A DNA stretch of 64,000 nt from Collinsella sp. Lineage in GTDB: Bacteria > Actinomycetota > Coriobacteriia > Coriobacteriales > Coriobacteriaceae. Below the pieces are notes generated by a model. It did not search any database. It had not been told where the DNA came from and saw nothing but the letters and a program-made list of their open reading frames with translations. A program made the position numbers and the translations under genes. The stretch spans positions 61,359-125,358 of the forward strand of contig DXLX01000012.1 of NCBI GenBank assembly GCA_019414515.1, written 5' to 3'. Of this stretch, positions 51,782-63,743 are shown in pieces (the first letter of the stretch is position 1; the number at the start of each line of letters is the position of its first letter).

Positions 51782-52247
51782 CCGCTATCAGGACAAGGTG
51801 CTCGAGACTTACGCGCGCTCCCTTCTGGAAGCCGCTAAGGCCGAGAACCATGTGTTCGAGGACCTCGAGATGATCGAGCGCCTGGCTTCCGCCAGCCCCG
51901 AGATCATCGCCGTGCTCGACACCATGTCCAAGCGCGACCAGCTCGACCTTCTTCCCAAGGTGGCAGCTGCCTTTAAGTATGTTGCCGAGGAAGACGAGGA
52001 TGTAGTGGGCGTGACCGTCACCACGGCGATCCCGCTCGACGACGAGCTGCGTCAAACCATCACTAAGAAATGCGAGCAGGACTTCGGTCGCAAGGTATTC
52101 CTTATCGAGCAGGTCGACCCGTCTATCGTGGGCGGCCTGGTGCTCGAGGCCCGCGGCGAGCGTCGTGACATTTCCGTCAAGACGCAGCTGCGCGTTGCGC
52201 AGGAGACCCTCGCAAACTCTGCTAATTCGTACGGAGGTGAAGCCTAA
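51771..52247 (+). CDS. atpH: ATP synthase F1 subunit delta
   Basis: A 158-residue subunit linking stator and F1 head. An N-terminal helical domain ([13 protein letters not shown]) and the C-terminal signature [16 protein letters not shown] are present. Slightly shorter than the usual 175-180. It overlaps atpF by eleven bases and atpA by one. Confidence 0.9.
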   Translation: MPTSRYQDKVLETYARSLLEAAKAENHVFEDLEMIERLASASPEIIAVLDTMSKRDQLDLLPKVAAAFKYVAEEDEDVVGVTVTTAIPLDDELRQTITKKCEQDFGRKVFLIEQVDPSIVGGLVLEARGERRDISVKTQLRVAQETLANSANSYGGEA

Positions 52248-53845
52248 TGTCCGAAACCCTCAATGCCCAGGATATCGCCAAGAAACTGCAGGAGCAGCTC
52301 ACGAGCCTCTCCGCGACGGTCGATACGCATGAGGTTTCAACGGTCGACGAGGTAGGCGACGGCATCGCGCGCGTCACCGGCCTCAAGAGCGCCATGGCAG
52401 GCGAGCTTCTGGAGTTCAAGAGCTCCGATACCGGTGAGACCGTCTTCGGCCTTGCCCAGAACCTTGACCGTGACGAGGTCGGCGCCGTTCTGTTTGGTGC
52501 CGTCGACTCCATCAAGGAAGGCGACGAGTGCCGCACCACTGGCCGCATTATGGATATCCCCGTGAGCCGTGCCATGCTCGGCCGCGTCGTCAATCCGCTC
52601 GGCCAGCCTATCGACGGTTTGGGTGACATTGTCGCCACGCACCGTCGTCCTATCGAGTTTAAGGCCCCCGGCGTCATCGACCGTACCCCGGTGTGCGAGC
52701 CGGTTCAGACCGGTCTGTTGGCCATCGACTCCATGGTGCCTATCGGCCGTGGTCAGCGTGAGCTCATCATCGGCGACCGTAAGACCGGTAAGACCGCCAT
52801 TGCCATCGACGCTATCCTCAATCAGCGCGGCAAGGGCATGGTCTGCATCTATGTCGCCATCGGCCAGAAGGCCTCCACGGTTGCCAACATCCGCGAGACC
52901 CTCGCTCAGCACGGTGCGCTCGAGTACACCATCATCGTTTCGGCAACCGCTGCCGATTCCGCCCCTATGCAGTACATCGCGCCTATGGCCGGTGCCGCTA
53001 TCGGCGAGTTCTTCATGTACAACGGCGAGGACGGCAAGCCCGCCAGCGAGACCAACCCCGGCGGCCACGTGCTCGTCATCTACGACGACCTGTCCAAGCA
53101 GGCTGTGGCCTACCGTCAGATGTCGCTGACGCTGCATCGTCCGCCCGGACGCGAGGCCTATCCTGGCGACATCTTCTACCTGCACTCTCGTCTGCTCGAG
53201 CGTGCCGTCAAGATGTCCAAGAAGAACGGTTACGGCTCCATGACGGCTCTGCCGATCATCGAGACCCAGGACGGCGACGTCTCGGCCTACATTCCGACCA
53301 ACGTCATTTCCATTACCGATGGTCAGATCTACCTGCAGTCCGAGCTCTTCTTCCAGGGCCAGCGCCCGGCAGTCGACGTGGGTATCTCCGTGTCCCGCGT
53401 CGGTGGCGACGCACAGACCAAGGCCATGAAGCAGGTTGCCGGCAATCTTCGTCTTGACCTCGCTTCGTACCAGGAGCTCGCCGGCTTTACGCAGTTCGGC
53501 TCCGACCTCGACGAGGCCACGCAAAAGCAGCTTACCCACGGCGCTCGCATGACTGAGCTCCTTAAGCAGCCGCGCTACAAGCCGTTTGAGGTTGGCGAGC
53601 AGATTGCAGTTCTGTTTGCAGGCAACGAGGGCTTCCTGGACGACCTGGAGATCGCCGACGTGCTGCCTTTCCGCGCTGAGCTTATCGAGTACCTGGACAA
53701 CGGCTTTGGCTCGCTGCTCGATAAGGTTCGCGCCAAGAAGATCGACGATGACACCAAGGCTGAGCTTCTGCGCGTTATCGGTGACTTCAAGCAGCAGTTC
53801 ATGGCCAAGCACCATGCCGATACGACTGGATCAGAGGAGAACTAA
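52247..53845 (+). CDS. atpA: ATP synthase F1 subunit alpha
   Basis: A 532-residue non-catalytic nucleotide-binding subunit. Walker A is [11 protein letters not shown] (about residues 174-184), [11 protein letters not shown] marks Walker B, and [22 protein letters not shown] in part ([11 protein letters not shown]) is the conserved central block. The terminal stop codon region overlaps atpH at the start. Length is slightly above the family norm because of the N-terminus and a polar tail. Confidence 0.96.
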   Translation: MSETLNAQDIAKKLQEQLTSLSATVDTHEVSTVDEVGDGIARVTGLKSAMAGELLEFKSSDTGETVFGLAQNLDRDEVGAVLFGAVDSIKEGDECRTTGRIMDIPVSRAMLGRVVNPLGQPIDGLGDIVATHRRPIEFKAPGVIDRTPVCEPVQTGLLAIDSMVPIGRGQRELIIGDRKTGKTAIAIDAILNQRGKGMVCIYVAIGQKASTVANIRETLAQHGALEYTIIVSATAADSAPMQYIAPMAGAAIGEFFMYNGEDGKPASETNPGGHVLVIYDDLSKQAVAYRQMSLTLHRPPGREAYPGDIFYLHSRLLERAVKMSKKNGYGSMTALPIIETQDGDVSAYIPTNVISITDGQIYLQSELFFQGQRPAVDVGISVSRVGGDAQTKAMKQVAGNLRLDLASYQELAGFTQFGSDLDEATQKQLTHGARMTELLKQPRYKPFEVGEQIAVLFAGNEGFLDDLEIADVLPFRAELIEYLDNGFGSLLDKVRAKKIDDDTKAELLRVIGDFKQQFMAKHHADTTGSEEN

Positions 53846-53850
53846 GCCCT

Positions 53851-56213
<2,363 letters not shown>

Positions 56214-56216
56214 GTT

Positions 56217-56609
56217 ATGCGTATCCGCATCGTGTGCCCCGTGAGCCTCGCCTATGAGGGTGACGCTGCGTTTGTGTCGATTCCGTCTACGGATGGCGAG
56301 TTTGGCGTTTTACCTGCTCACTCCAGCGAAATCTGCACGATCGACCGCGGTTACGTTCGCGTTTCCGATAAGGCCATGGGCACTGTCGACCACACGTTTG
56401 CCGTGGCCGGCGGCTATGCCCAGGTTGCGGAAGATGTCGTGACCGTCCTCGCCGAGCGCGCTTGCGATTTGGCGACCGTCGACGCCGACAAGGTTAAAGC
56501 TGATATTCAAGGTTTTGAAGAGAAGCTGGGTAATTTGTCGGAGGATGATGCACGCCGCGCCTACCTCTATAATGAAATCGCATGGTGTAAGCTCAAGCTT
56601 GCCCAATAG
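56217..56609 (+). CDS. atpC: ATP synthase F1 subunit epsilon
   Basis: A 130-residue regulatory subunit with the N-terminal beta sandwich (PSTDGEFGVLPAHS, AVAGGYAQV) and a C-terminal helical hairpin that can inhibit ATP hydrolysis. It closes the operon, which ends at the terminator at 56646-56684. Confidence 0.93.
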   Translation: MRIRIVCPVSLAYEGDAAFVSIPSTDGEFGVLPAHSSEICTIDRGYVRVSDKAMGTVDHTFAVAGGYAQVAEDVVTVLAERACDLATVDADKVKADIQGFEEKLGNLSEDDARRAYLYNEIAWCKLKLAQ

Positions 56610-56645
56610 TCAAACGTTTTAGCGTTCGACCATTTGCGAACACAT

Positions 56646-56684
56646 CATGCCCGGGATGGCCCAGCCACCCCGGGCATGCTTTTT
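56646..56684 (+). terminator. Terminator of the ATP synthase operon
   Basis: CATGCCCGGG pairs with CCCGGGCATG around a 13-base loop and is followed by CTTTTT, 37 bp past atpC. murA starts soon after. Confidence 0.8.
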
Positions 56685-56697
56685 GAAAGGGTAGACC

Positions 56698-57981
56698 TTG
56701 GATATTATCCGCGTTGAGGGTGGCCACGCCATCGGAGGTTCCGTGCCTGTCTCGGGTGCTAAGAACTCCGCGCTCAAACTTATGGCGGCAACGCTTCTGG
56801 CGCCGGGCAAGACGACGCTGCGGAACGTGCCCGATATTTCCGATGTCCACGTGATGGGCAAGGTGCTCAAGGGCATGGGCGCTACGATCGATGTTCTCGA
56901 CGAGCACACGCTCGAGATCGATACCTCCCAGGTCGATTCTTGGGAGGCGCCCTACGAGCTTGTCGCCAAGATGCGCGCCTCCACGGCTGTGATGGGTCCC
57001 CTGCTGGGTCGTTTCCATCGCGCCAAGATCGCCATGCCGGGCGGCTGCAACCTGGGTGCTCGCAAGATCGATATGCATATCTTGGGTCTCGAGGCTCTGG
57101 GCGTCGAGTTCGACACCGCCCACGGCTACATCAACGCCAGTGCTCCCCAGGGTCTGCACGGCACCACCGTCACGCTCGAATTCGCGAGCGTGGGCGCCAC
57201 CGAGAACCTCATCATGGCTGCCGTGCGCGCACAGGGCACCACGGTTATCGACAACGCTGCCCGCGAGCCCGAGATCGTCGACCTTGCCAACATGCTCAAC
57301 GAGATGGGTGCCAAGATCGTCGGCGCAGGCACGCCCGTCGTGACCATCGAGGGCGTGGAGGAGCTGCATCCCGTTACCCATTGCGTGGTGGGTGACCGCA
57401 TCGAGGCCGGCACCTTTATCGTCGCCGGCGCCCTCATGGCCGATGAGCGCGGCGTCGATGTTACGGGCTTCTGCCCCATCCACCTGGGAATGGTGCTCAA
57501 AAAGATGGAACTTATGGGCATCGAGTGCGAGCGTATCGAGAACGGTGTCCACGTCAATCGCGCCGAGCGCATCAAGCCGGTCGATATCCAGACGCTTCCG
57601 TTCCCGGGTTTCCCGACCGACATGCAGGCGCAGATCATGGTGCTTTCGGCCCTTGCCGACGGAAGCTCCGTAATTACCGAGAACATCTTCGAGAACCGCT
57701 TCATGTTCGCCTCCGAGCTCGTGCGTATGGGTGCCGATATTCGTATCGAGAGCCATCACGCCATGATTCACGGCGTCAAGGGCTTCTCGGGCGCACAGGT
57801 CACCTCACCCGACCTGCGTGGCGGCGCGGCTCTTGTGGTTGCCGGTCTTATCGCCGATGGCGTTACCGAGGTCTCGGCCATCCATCACATCAAACGTGGC
57901 TACGAGCAGTTTGTCGAAAAGCTGCAGGCGCTTGGCGCGCATGTCGAACATGCCACCGTTCCCGATCCCGTCATCTACTAA
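56698..57981 (+). CDS. murA: UDP-N-acetylglucosamine 1-carboxyvinyltransferase
   Basis: A 427-residue enzyme transferring enolpyruvate from PEP to UDP-GlcNAc, the first committed step of peptidoglycan synthesis in the cytosol. The active-site cysteine, target of fosfomycin, is present in MPGGCNLGARKIDMH (about residue 115). KNSALK near residue 22 is the conserved lysine block, and TDMQAQIM is the late conserved region. It begins with TTG, with GAAAGGG before it. The LCP gene follows after 12 bases, so the two wall genes are likely one operon. Confidence 0.94.
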   Translation: MDIIRVEGGHAIGGSVPVSGAKNSALKLMAATLLAPGKTTLRNVPDISDVHVMGKVLKGMGATIDVLDEHTLEIDTSQVDSWEAPYELVAKMRASTAVMGPLLGRFHRAKIAMPGGCNLGARKIDMHILGLEALGVEFDTAHGYINASAPQGLHGTTVTLEFASVGATENLIMAAVRAQGTTVIDNAAREPEIVDLANMLNEMGAKIVGAGTPVVTIEGVEELHPVTHCVVGDRIEAGTFIVAGALMADERGVDVTGFCPIHLGMVLKKMELMGIECERIENGVHVNRAERIKPVDIQTLPFPGFPTDMQAQIMVLSALADGSSVITENIFENRFMFASELVRMGADIRIESHHAMIHGVKGFSGAQVTSPDLRGGAALVVAGLIADGVTEVSAIHHIKRGYEQFVEKLQALGAHVEHATVPDPVIY

Positions 57982-57993
57982 TGCAGGTTGCCT

Positions 57994-59220
57994 ATGTTTA
58001 ACAAGAAGCCCCTAGCGGATAACACCCGAAGACCCTCGACTGGTGCGCAGGCCAAGATCTACAGTCGCGACAATGTCGCACGCTATTCCGAGCGCGCCCG
58101 TCAGCGCCGTCGCGGCCGCACGGTTCGCCGTGTCGCGCTCATCGCCGTGCTCGGTGTGTTGCTGAGCGCCACGACCGCTGCAGGTCTGTGGTTTGCCACT
58201 ATCATGGGCAAGCTTGGCGACTCCAATGTCATTACCAACAACCTGCGCCAGATTCTGGTCGATACCGATGAGGCAAAAGATCCGTTCTACGTGTTGCTTC
58301 TTGGTACCGACGGTCGTCCGGGCGAAGATACGTATCGTGCCGACTCGATTATCCTGGCACGCATCGACCCCACGCAAAAGCAGGCGACGCTCATTTCCGT
58401 TCCGCGCGACACCAAGGTCGTGTACAAGGGCGAGACCATGAAGATCAACGCCTGCCACACCGTTGGCGGCGCCGAGGCCATGGTCCAGGCGGTCAACGAG
58501 CTGTGCGGCGTGCAGATTTCTCACTATGCCGAGGTCAGCTTTGACGGCATGCAGTCGCTTATTGATTCGGTTGGCGGTATCGACATCAACGCGACCGACG
58601 ACGTCGACGATCCCGAGCACCTGGATATTAAGATTACCGCTGGTCAGCAGCATATGGACGGCGCTACTGCCCTTACCTATGCCCGCTGCCGCTACACCTA
58701 TGCCGACGGCGATTACACGCGCATGCGCCATCAGCGTCAGGTGCTTGGCGCCCTTGCCAACCAGATTCTCAATAACTTCGATGCCACGAAGATCTTTGGC
58801 CTGGTTAATTCGCTGTCCGATATGCTCGTAACCGATATGAGCGTTCAGGATATCGTGTCCACGGTCAACGCCATGCGCGGCATGGATGTCGAGGGCATCT
58901 ACTCGGCCAACCTGCCCTCGTACGCCGACGACAGCACTATGATCGACGGCGTGAGCTATGTCTTTGTTTACGAAGACGAGCTTAAGGAAATGATGGCCCG
59001 CGTCGACGCCGGTGAGGATCCCAAGGGCCCCAACACCATGGGCCTTTCAGACGGCTCCAGCTCCACGATCGGTGACCTCAACAACAATACGTCCGAGGAC
59101 TACGCATATGGCACCGCGACCTCGTCGGGTGGCTCGGACGATTCCGACGATTCGAGCGACGGCTCCGATTACTACGAAGAGCCCACCGGTGACGGCAACG
59201 GCTACGAAGCCAACTACTAG
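57994..59220 (+). CDS. LytR-CpsA-Psr family wall polymer ligase
   Basis: A 408-residue membrane-anchored protein: basic cytosolic N-terminus (RARQRRRGRTVRR), one helix (about residues 48-68), then the outer LCP domain with LLLGTDGRPGEDTYRADSI (Asp/Arg site; quoted in part by position 98-116), SVPRDTKV and DGATALTYAR.R. The C-terminal 70 residues are Ser/Asp/Gly-rich and disordered. LCP enzymes attach teichoic acids, polysaccharides or glycoproteins to peptidoglycan. ATG 57994 is chosen; TTG 57988 is an alternative. It follows murA by 12 bases and ends at a two-stem element. Confidence 0.88.
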   Translation: MFNKKPLADNTRRPSTGAQAKIYSRDNVARYSERARQRRRGRTVRRVALIAVLGVLLSATTAAGLWFATIMGKLGDSNVITNNLRQILVDTDEAKDPFYVLLLGTDGRPGEDTYRADSIILARIDPTQKQATLISVPRDTKVVYKGETMKINACHTVGGAEAMVQAVNELCGVQISHYAEVSFDGMQSLIDSVGGIDINATDDVDDPEHLDIKITAGQQHMDGATALTYARCRYTYADGDYTRMRHQRQVLGALANQILNNFDATKIFGLVNSLSDMLVTDMSVQDIVSTVNAMRGMDVEGIYSANLPSYADDSTMIDGVSYVFVYEDELKEMMARVDAGEDPKGPNTMGLSDGSSSTIGDLNNNTSEDYAYGTATSSGGSDDSDDSSDGSDYYEEPTGDGNGYEANY

Positions 59221-59333
59221 GGTTACGCGGGCTTACCAGCCCGCGTAGCGGCTCGACGCTGCGCGACGCCCAGAGCTACAATTTGTCATTCAAAAGGCAG
59301 GGCATGACCAGAAGGTCAATGCCCTGCCTTTTT
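59221..59333 (+). ncRNA. Two-stem intergenic RNA-like element, copy 4 (with terminator)
   Basis: Stem 1 TACGCGGGC-ttacca-GCCCGCGTA starts at the LCP stop. The GACGCTGCGCG block, CAATTTGTCATTCAA linker and stem 2 GGCAGGGCATGACC-agaa-GGTCAATGCCCTGCC with T run follow. Linker and stem 2 are almost identical to copy 2, while stem 1 has a wholly different sequence that still pairs. Confidence 0.65.
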
Positions 59334-59409
59334 CATGCCAACTTGTTCGCTCTGGACGTCGCTCGCTGACGTTGGCTCAACCTGCGATGCCGACTACTTT
59401 TCTTGCACC

Positions 59410-59443
59410 AAAAAACGCCCCGTTCTCGGTTGAGGACGGGGCG
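59410..59443 (-). terminator. Terminator of pepT
   Basis: CGCCCCGT and ACGGGGCG form an 8-bp stem; on the minus strand it is followed by six T, about 30 bp past the pepT stop. Confidence 0.75.
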
Positions 59444-59472
59444 ATTCGTCTTTTGGCCTCATGCAGCCAGTC

Positions 59473-60720
59473 TTATGCGAAACGGGCGACGAGCTCCTGC
59501 AGGACGTCGGTCATCTTGACGAGCGAGCTGACCGGGACAAACTCGTTGACGCCGTGGTAACAGTAGCCGCCTGTCGAGAGGTTGGGGCAGGGCAGGCCGC
59601 GGAACGACAGCTGTGCGCCGTCGGTGCCGCCGCGAATCGGCAGTACTTGGGGCTCAACGCCGCAGGCAAGGTAGGCTTCCTTGGCAACATCAATAAGCTC
59701 GGGATAGTCACGAACGATCTCGGCCATATTTCGATACTGCTGCTTAATCTCGACCGTTACGCGCTCCTCGCCCAGTCGCTGGTTGAGCAGTGCGGCGGCG
59801 GCATTCATCAGCTCGAGTTTCTGCTGGAACTTGGCGGCATCGTGATCACGGACGATATAGCGCGCCGTGGCATGGTCGACCGTTGCCGAGACGCCCTCAA
59901 GGTGATAGAAGCCCTCGTAGCCCTCGGTGTATTCCGGGCGCTGCTCGTAGGGGAGCAGGGCGTTGAAGTCGCAGAACAGGTTGCCCGCGTTGACCATGCG
60001 CCCCTTGGCGTCGCCGGGGTGAATGGACTGGCCCTCAAAGCGAACGGTTGCCTCGGCGGCGTTGAAGCACTCCCACTCAAGCTCGCCAACCGGACCGCCG
60101 TCGACCGTGTAAGCGTACTTGCAGCCGAAGGCCTCGATATCCAACAGCTCGGCACCGTGACCGATTTCCTCGTCCGGGCAGAAGCAAATGCCGAGCGCGG
60201 GATGGGGCAGGGAGGGATCCTGCGCGATGCGTGCGACAAGCGCCATGATTTCGGCGACACCCGCCTTGTCATCGGCGCCCAGCAGCGTAGTTCCGTCGGT
60301 ACAGACAAGGTCCTCACCCACCAGGTTGTTGAGGGCAGGAAGTTTGGCGGTGCTCATGGACACGGGCTTGCCGTCGACGATGCCGCAAACCAGATCGCCG
60401 CCCTCGTAGTGCACGATGTGCGGCGCTACGCCGGCGCCCGGCGCGACCTCGGTGGTATCGAGGTGCGCGATCAGGCCCAGGGCGGGCTTATTCTCGGAAC
60501 CGGCGCTAGCGGGAATGTGCGCGCAGACATAGGCGTTTTCGCTTACATGGGCATCGGTTGCACCCAGCTCGCGCAGTTCTTCGGCAAGCACGTTGGCAAG
60601 GTCGAACTGTACGGTGCTCGACGGCACCTGGTCGCAGTTGGCATCCTCGGACTGCGTGTTGATCTGGACATAGCGCAAAAAACGCTCGAGGACGTCGGGG
60701 TCCGTGGTGGTGTTTTCCAT
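59473..60720 (-). CDS. pepT: Tripeptide aminopeptidase (peptidase T)
   Basis: A 415-residue M20 zinc aminopeptidase releasing N-terminal residues from tripeptides. Metal and catalytic residues: GLIAHLDTTE, LLGADDKAGVAE (bridging Asp), CFCPDEEIGHG (catalytic Glu), YTVDGGP and C-terminal CYHGVNEF (His). GGAG lies nine bases before ATG 60720; an upstream frame of 32 residues to 60816 has no ribosome site and is left out. The gene is alone between a terminator and a divergent DtxR-type gene. Confidence 0.92.
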   Translation of the reverse strand: MENTTTDPDVLERFLRYVQINTQSEDANCDQVPSSTVQFDLANVLAEELRELGATDAHVSENAYVCAHIPASAGSENKPALGLIAHLDTTEVAPGAGVAPHIVHYEGGDLVCGIVDGKPVSMSTAKLPALNNLVGEDLVCTDGTTLLGADDKAGVAEIMALVARIAQDPSLPHPALGICFCPDEEIGHGAELLDIEAFGCKYAYTVDGGPVGELEWECFNAAEATVRFEGQSIHPGDAKGRMVNAGNLFCDFNALLPYEQRPEYTEGYEGFYHLEGVSATVDHATARYIVRDHDAAKFQQKLELMNAAAALLNQRLGEERVTVEIKQQYRNMAEIVRDYPELIDVAKEAYLACGVEPQVLPIRGGTDGAQLSFRGLPCPNLSTGGYCYHGVNEFVPVSSLVKMTDVLQELVARFA

Positions 60721-60840
60721 AAAGATCGCTCCAATCTTGGTCGTCGTGTGCAACAAGAACTCTAGCACGGTATGCCGCGGCATACCGCGACGCTTGGATG
60801 GGGTAGAATCAGCCATTGAGTGCAGAAGGGACGGATGTTC

Positions 60841-61263
60841 ATGGATACGACAAATAGCTCGCGCGAGCTACACCTAACGGTGGCGAACGAAGACTACTTG
60901 GAGTGCATGGTTCGCATCGAAAGCGAAGATGGGGAGACCGGCGGCGTGCGGTCGGTCGATATCGCACAGCGCCTTGGCGTCTCGAAGGCATCGGTCAACA
61001 AGGCGGTTTCGGCTCTCAAGGCATCTGAACTTGTCGAACAGTCTCACTACGGCAAAGTTATCCTGACTGACCGTGGGCGCGAGGTCGGCTCGGCTATCTG
61101 GTATCGCCATCGTCTGGTCCGCACGTTTTTGGTTCAGGAGCTCGGTGTCGAATTTGAGCGAGCCGATTCCGAGGCCTGCATGATGGAGCATGCTCTATCC
61201 GAGGACACGATGAACCGCTGGCTCGCCTATCTCGAAAAGCAGGGAATCAGCGTCGAGGAATAG
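60841..61263 (+). CDS. DtxR/MntR family metal-dependent regulator
   Basis: A 140-residue regulator with a winged helix (VRSVDIAQRLGVSKASVNKA, then LTDRGREVG) and a metal-binding dimer domain. The ligand pattern YRHRL and EACMMEH keeps the cysteine found in iron-sensing DtxR (EACRWEH); manganese-sensing MntR has other residues there, so iron sensing is favoured. The C-terminal SH3-like domain of DtxR is absent. GAAGGG lies ten bases before ATG 60841; ATG 60835 is also possible. The next gene starts eleven bases later. Confidence 0.85.
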   Translation: MDTTNSSRELHLTVANEDYLECMVRIESEDGETGGVRSVDIAQRLGVSKASVNKAVSALKASELVEQSHYGKVILTDRGREVGSAIWYRHRLVRTFLVQELGVEFERADSEACMMEHALSEDTMNRWLAYLEKQGISVEE

Positions 61264-61273
61264 CGGGATATAT

Positions 61274-62167
61274 ATGGATACGAGTTATTACAACCGCTTT
61301 GGTGCCGAGGAACTTACGCGCCGCTTGTCGAGCGAGACCTTGTTGGCGCAGGGCCCCATGGGCAGTGTTCTGTTGAGTGAGTACGATGCCGCCGACATTC
61401 CACCGGCGTTTTGGAATCTGGCAGAGCCGCAGACCGTTTCTCGTATCCATCGCTTGTATGTCGCCGCCGGCGCGCAGGTGCTCATTACCAACACCTTTCA
61501 GGCATCAAGCTATGCCCTCAAGCACGACCAGATTGCGCCGTCCGTGGCGGAGGTCAATCGCGGGGCCGTCGACGATGCTCGCCAGGCGCACCCACAGCTG
61601 CTGCTGGGCTCGATGGGCCCGATTTGTATTGAGTGGTTTGCCGAGGACTCTGCCGAGTATCGTGAAATCCGAGGCATTGCGCGCGAACAAGCGCACGCCT
61701 TGCTCAATGCTGGTGTTGACGGTCTGCTGATCGAGACGGTGACGTCTATCCGTAATTTGCAGCCCATGCTTGCCGGCGCCCGAGATGCCGCCGACGGTAT
61801 GCCTGTCCTGGTGAGTTTTGTCGTTGACGATAAAGGCGACCTGTTGGGCGATGGCCTCAACATCGAGGCAGCCGTTTTGTACGCCGAAAAACACGGCGCA
61901 AACTCGGTTGGTGTTAATTGCTGTTCGCTTGCGGCCGCGAACGCGGCGGTGCCCAGGATGGTTGCATCGGCGACTACTCCCGTCACGGTGCGTCCCAATG
62001 CGGGAAATCCGGTTCAGACACAGGATGGTCCCGTGTGGCATGAGGACCCCGAAGCCTTCGCTCGCGCATGCGTCGAGTGGAAGCGGGCGGGCGCCGCAAT
62101 GGTAGGCAGCTGCTGCGGAACCACGGCGGTTACGACAGCCGCTATGGCAGATGCGCTCAATATATAG
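61274..62167 (+). CDS. Homocysteine S-methyltransferase family protein
   Basis: A 297-residue TIM-barrel methyltransferase like MmuM or the homocysteine domain of MetH. The zinc-binding cysteines are in GVNCCS (about residue 216) and GSCCGTT (about residues 281-287). GPMGSVLL and ITNTFQAS are typical N-terminal blocks, and LLIETVTS is the barrel glutamate region. No cobalamin or folate domain is present, so the donor may be S-methylmethionine or a corrinoid protein encoded elsewhere. It is coupled to a DtxR-type gene eleven bases upstream. A clear terminator follows. Confidence 0.85.
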   Translation: MDTSYYNRFGAEELTRRLSSETLLAQGPMGSVLLSEYDAADIPPAFWNLAEPQTVSRIHRLYVAAGAQVLITNTFQASSYALKHDQIAPSVAEVNRGAVDDARQAHPQLLLGSMGPICIEWFAEDSAEYREIRGIAREQAHALLNAGVDGLLIETVTSIRNLQPMLAGARDAADGMPVLVSFVVDDKGDLLGDGLNIEAAVLYAEKHGANSVGVNCCSLAAANAAVPRMVASATTPVTVRPNAGNPVQTQDGPVWHEDPEAFARACVEWKRAGAAMVGSCCGTTAVTTAAMADALNI

Positions 62168-62192
62168 AACCCGAAAATGGGAGTATCGAATC

Positions 62193-62218
62193 ACCGCCCC
62201 CGCTGGGGCGGTTTTTTT
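62193..62218 (+). terminator. Terminator after the methyltransferase gene
   Basis: ACCGCCCC-cgct-GGGGCGGT followed by TTTTTT, 26 bp past the stop. Confidence 0.85.
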
Positions 62219-62342
62219 GTTGGCGGTGCGCACCTCGACGCTTTTGCCTAAACGGTGAACGAGCGTGCCGGCGGCTTGCCGGATGCCCGTTGCGGGTATA
62301 CCTCATGCGTACCATGATCCAAACACTGCGAGGTGTCTGCGC

Positions 62343-63743
62343 GTGTGCGCGATAATTCACTTTGGAACTGACGGTTGGCGAGCTCGCGTCGACGGAGACT
62401 TTACTATCAACAACGTCGCTCGTGTCACTGATGCTATCGGCAGGCTATGGCAAAAGACGAATCCCGGTAAAACGGTATATGTAGGATTTGATACTCGGCC
62501 GCAAGCGCGCGAGTTCGCCGAGCTCGCGGCGGGTGTGATTGCCGCCCACGGGCTCGATGCCGTGCTCGTGTCTCGACCGGTGCCGACTCCCGCTCTTACG
62601 TGGGCGGCTGCGTATGACGGCGAGGCATGCGGCGCGCTTATGGTGACGGGCTCACATCATCCGCAGGGCTATCTATGCCTCAAGCTGCGGATGGGTGATG
62701 GCTCGACGGCCAACCAGGATGTCATCGAAGAGCTCGAGGAGACGATGGCCGCCGAGCCGCTGGGGCTTGAGGGGCAATACCGCACGGCAGATATCATTCC
62801 CGACTATATGCGAGCGGTGGCATCGTTTGTCGACGCGGATGCCATTCGCGCCGCGCATATGCGTGTGGTGGTTGACCCCATGGGCGGAGCTGCGCAGGGA
62901 TATCTTGCCGACTTGCTTCGAGAGCTTGGCGTCGAAGTCCATGAGATTCACGCCGACGAGACGACCGATAGGGGAGATATCTGCCCCGACCCGGTCGAGC
63001 CGTGGGTGGATGCTTGTGAGCGCGCAGTTGTCGAAGACGGGGCGTGCGCCGGTCTGGTGACTGATGGCGACGCCGATCGTATCGGCGCGGTTGATGAGCG
63101 CGGCAGATATATACATCCACATCAGATTATGGCGCTCGTTTTGGGCGATTTGGTCCAGTATCGCAATCTAAAGGGACGCGTCGTCGTCAACCTTTCATGC
63201 TCCACGCTTGTGCGTCGCATTGCCGAGGCGCTCGGTTGCCGCGTGGTCATCAAGCCCGTCGGTTTTAAATATATAGCCGCCGAGATGAAGAAGGGCGGCG
63301 TTCTCGTGGGCGGTGAAGAGGCCGGTGGTATCGGTATCGCCGCGCACATGCCCGAGCGCGACGGCATCCTTGCCTGCCTGATTTTGTGCGAGCTCATGGC
63401 CAAGACCGGCGCGCCCTTGGGCGTGCTTATCGATCAGCTCGAGGCGAGCTTTGGCAAGACGAGTTACGGACGTCGAGATTTGCGCCTTGAGGCCGAGGAT
63501 GCCGAGACGTTGCGCACGCTGCTTCCCGGCGTGAATCCCAAGTCGATATGCGGCAAGGCGCCGCAGAGCGTAAGCCATATGGACGGCTTACGTCTGGCAT
63601 TTGAGGATGACACCTGGCTGCTGATCCGTCCCAGCGGGACCGAACCGGTGGTGCGCGTGTACGCCGAGGGCTTTTCGGTGGAGGAGCGCGATGAACTGCT
63701 AGATGCCGGCTGCGCTTTGGCCAGGGGCGCATATCGGCTCTAG
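62343..63743 (+). CDS. Phosphoglucomutase/phosphomannomutase family protein
   Basis: A 466-residue alpha-D-phosphohexomutase. Four domains are visible by their loops: phosphoserine loop VTGSHHPQGY (about residue 102), metal loop DGDADRIGAVD (about 244-254), sugar-specificity loop GGEEAGGIG (about 325) and phosphate-binding RPSGTEPVVRVYAE near residue 433. The common TASHNP is changed to TGSHHP but keeps the serine. GTG 62343 follows GAGGTG and starts just before IIHFGTDGWRA, as in relatives; longer frames upstream enter the terminator region. It interconverts hexose 1- and 6-phosphates; glucose, mannose or glucosamine preference is open. Confidence 0.88.
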   Translation: MCAIIHFGTDGWRARVDGDFTINNVARVTDAIGRLWQKTNPGKTVYVGFDTRPQAREFAELAAGVIAAHGLDAVLVSRPVPTPALTWAAAYDGEACGALMVTGSHHPQGYLCLKLRMGDGSTANQDVIEELEETMAAEPLGLEGQYRTADIIPDYMRAVASFVDADAIRAAHMRVVVDPMGGAAQGYLADLLRELGVEVHEIHADETTDRGDICPDPVEPWVDACERAVVEDGACAGLVTDGDADRIGAVDERGRYIHPHQIMALVLGDLVQYRNLKGRVVVNLSCSTLVRRIAEALGCRVVIKPVGFKYIAAEMKKGGVLVGGEEAGGIGIAAHMPERDGILACLILCELMAKTGAPLGVLIDQLEASFGKTSYGRRDLRLEAEDAETLRTLLPGVNPKSICGKAPQSVSHMDGLRLAFEDDTWLLIRPSGTEPVVRVYAEGFSVEERDELLDAGCALARGAYRL

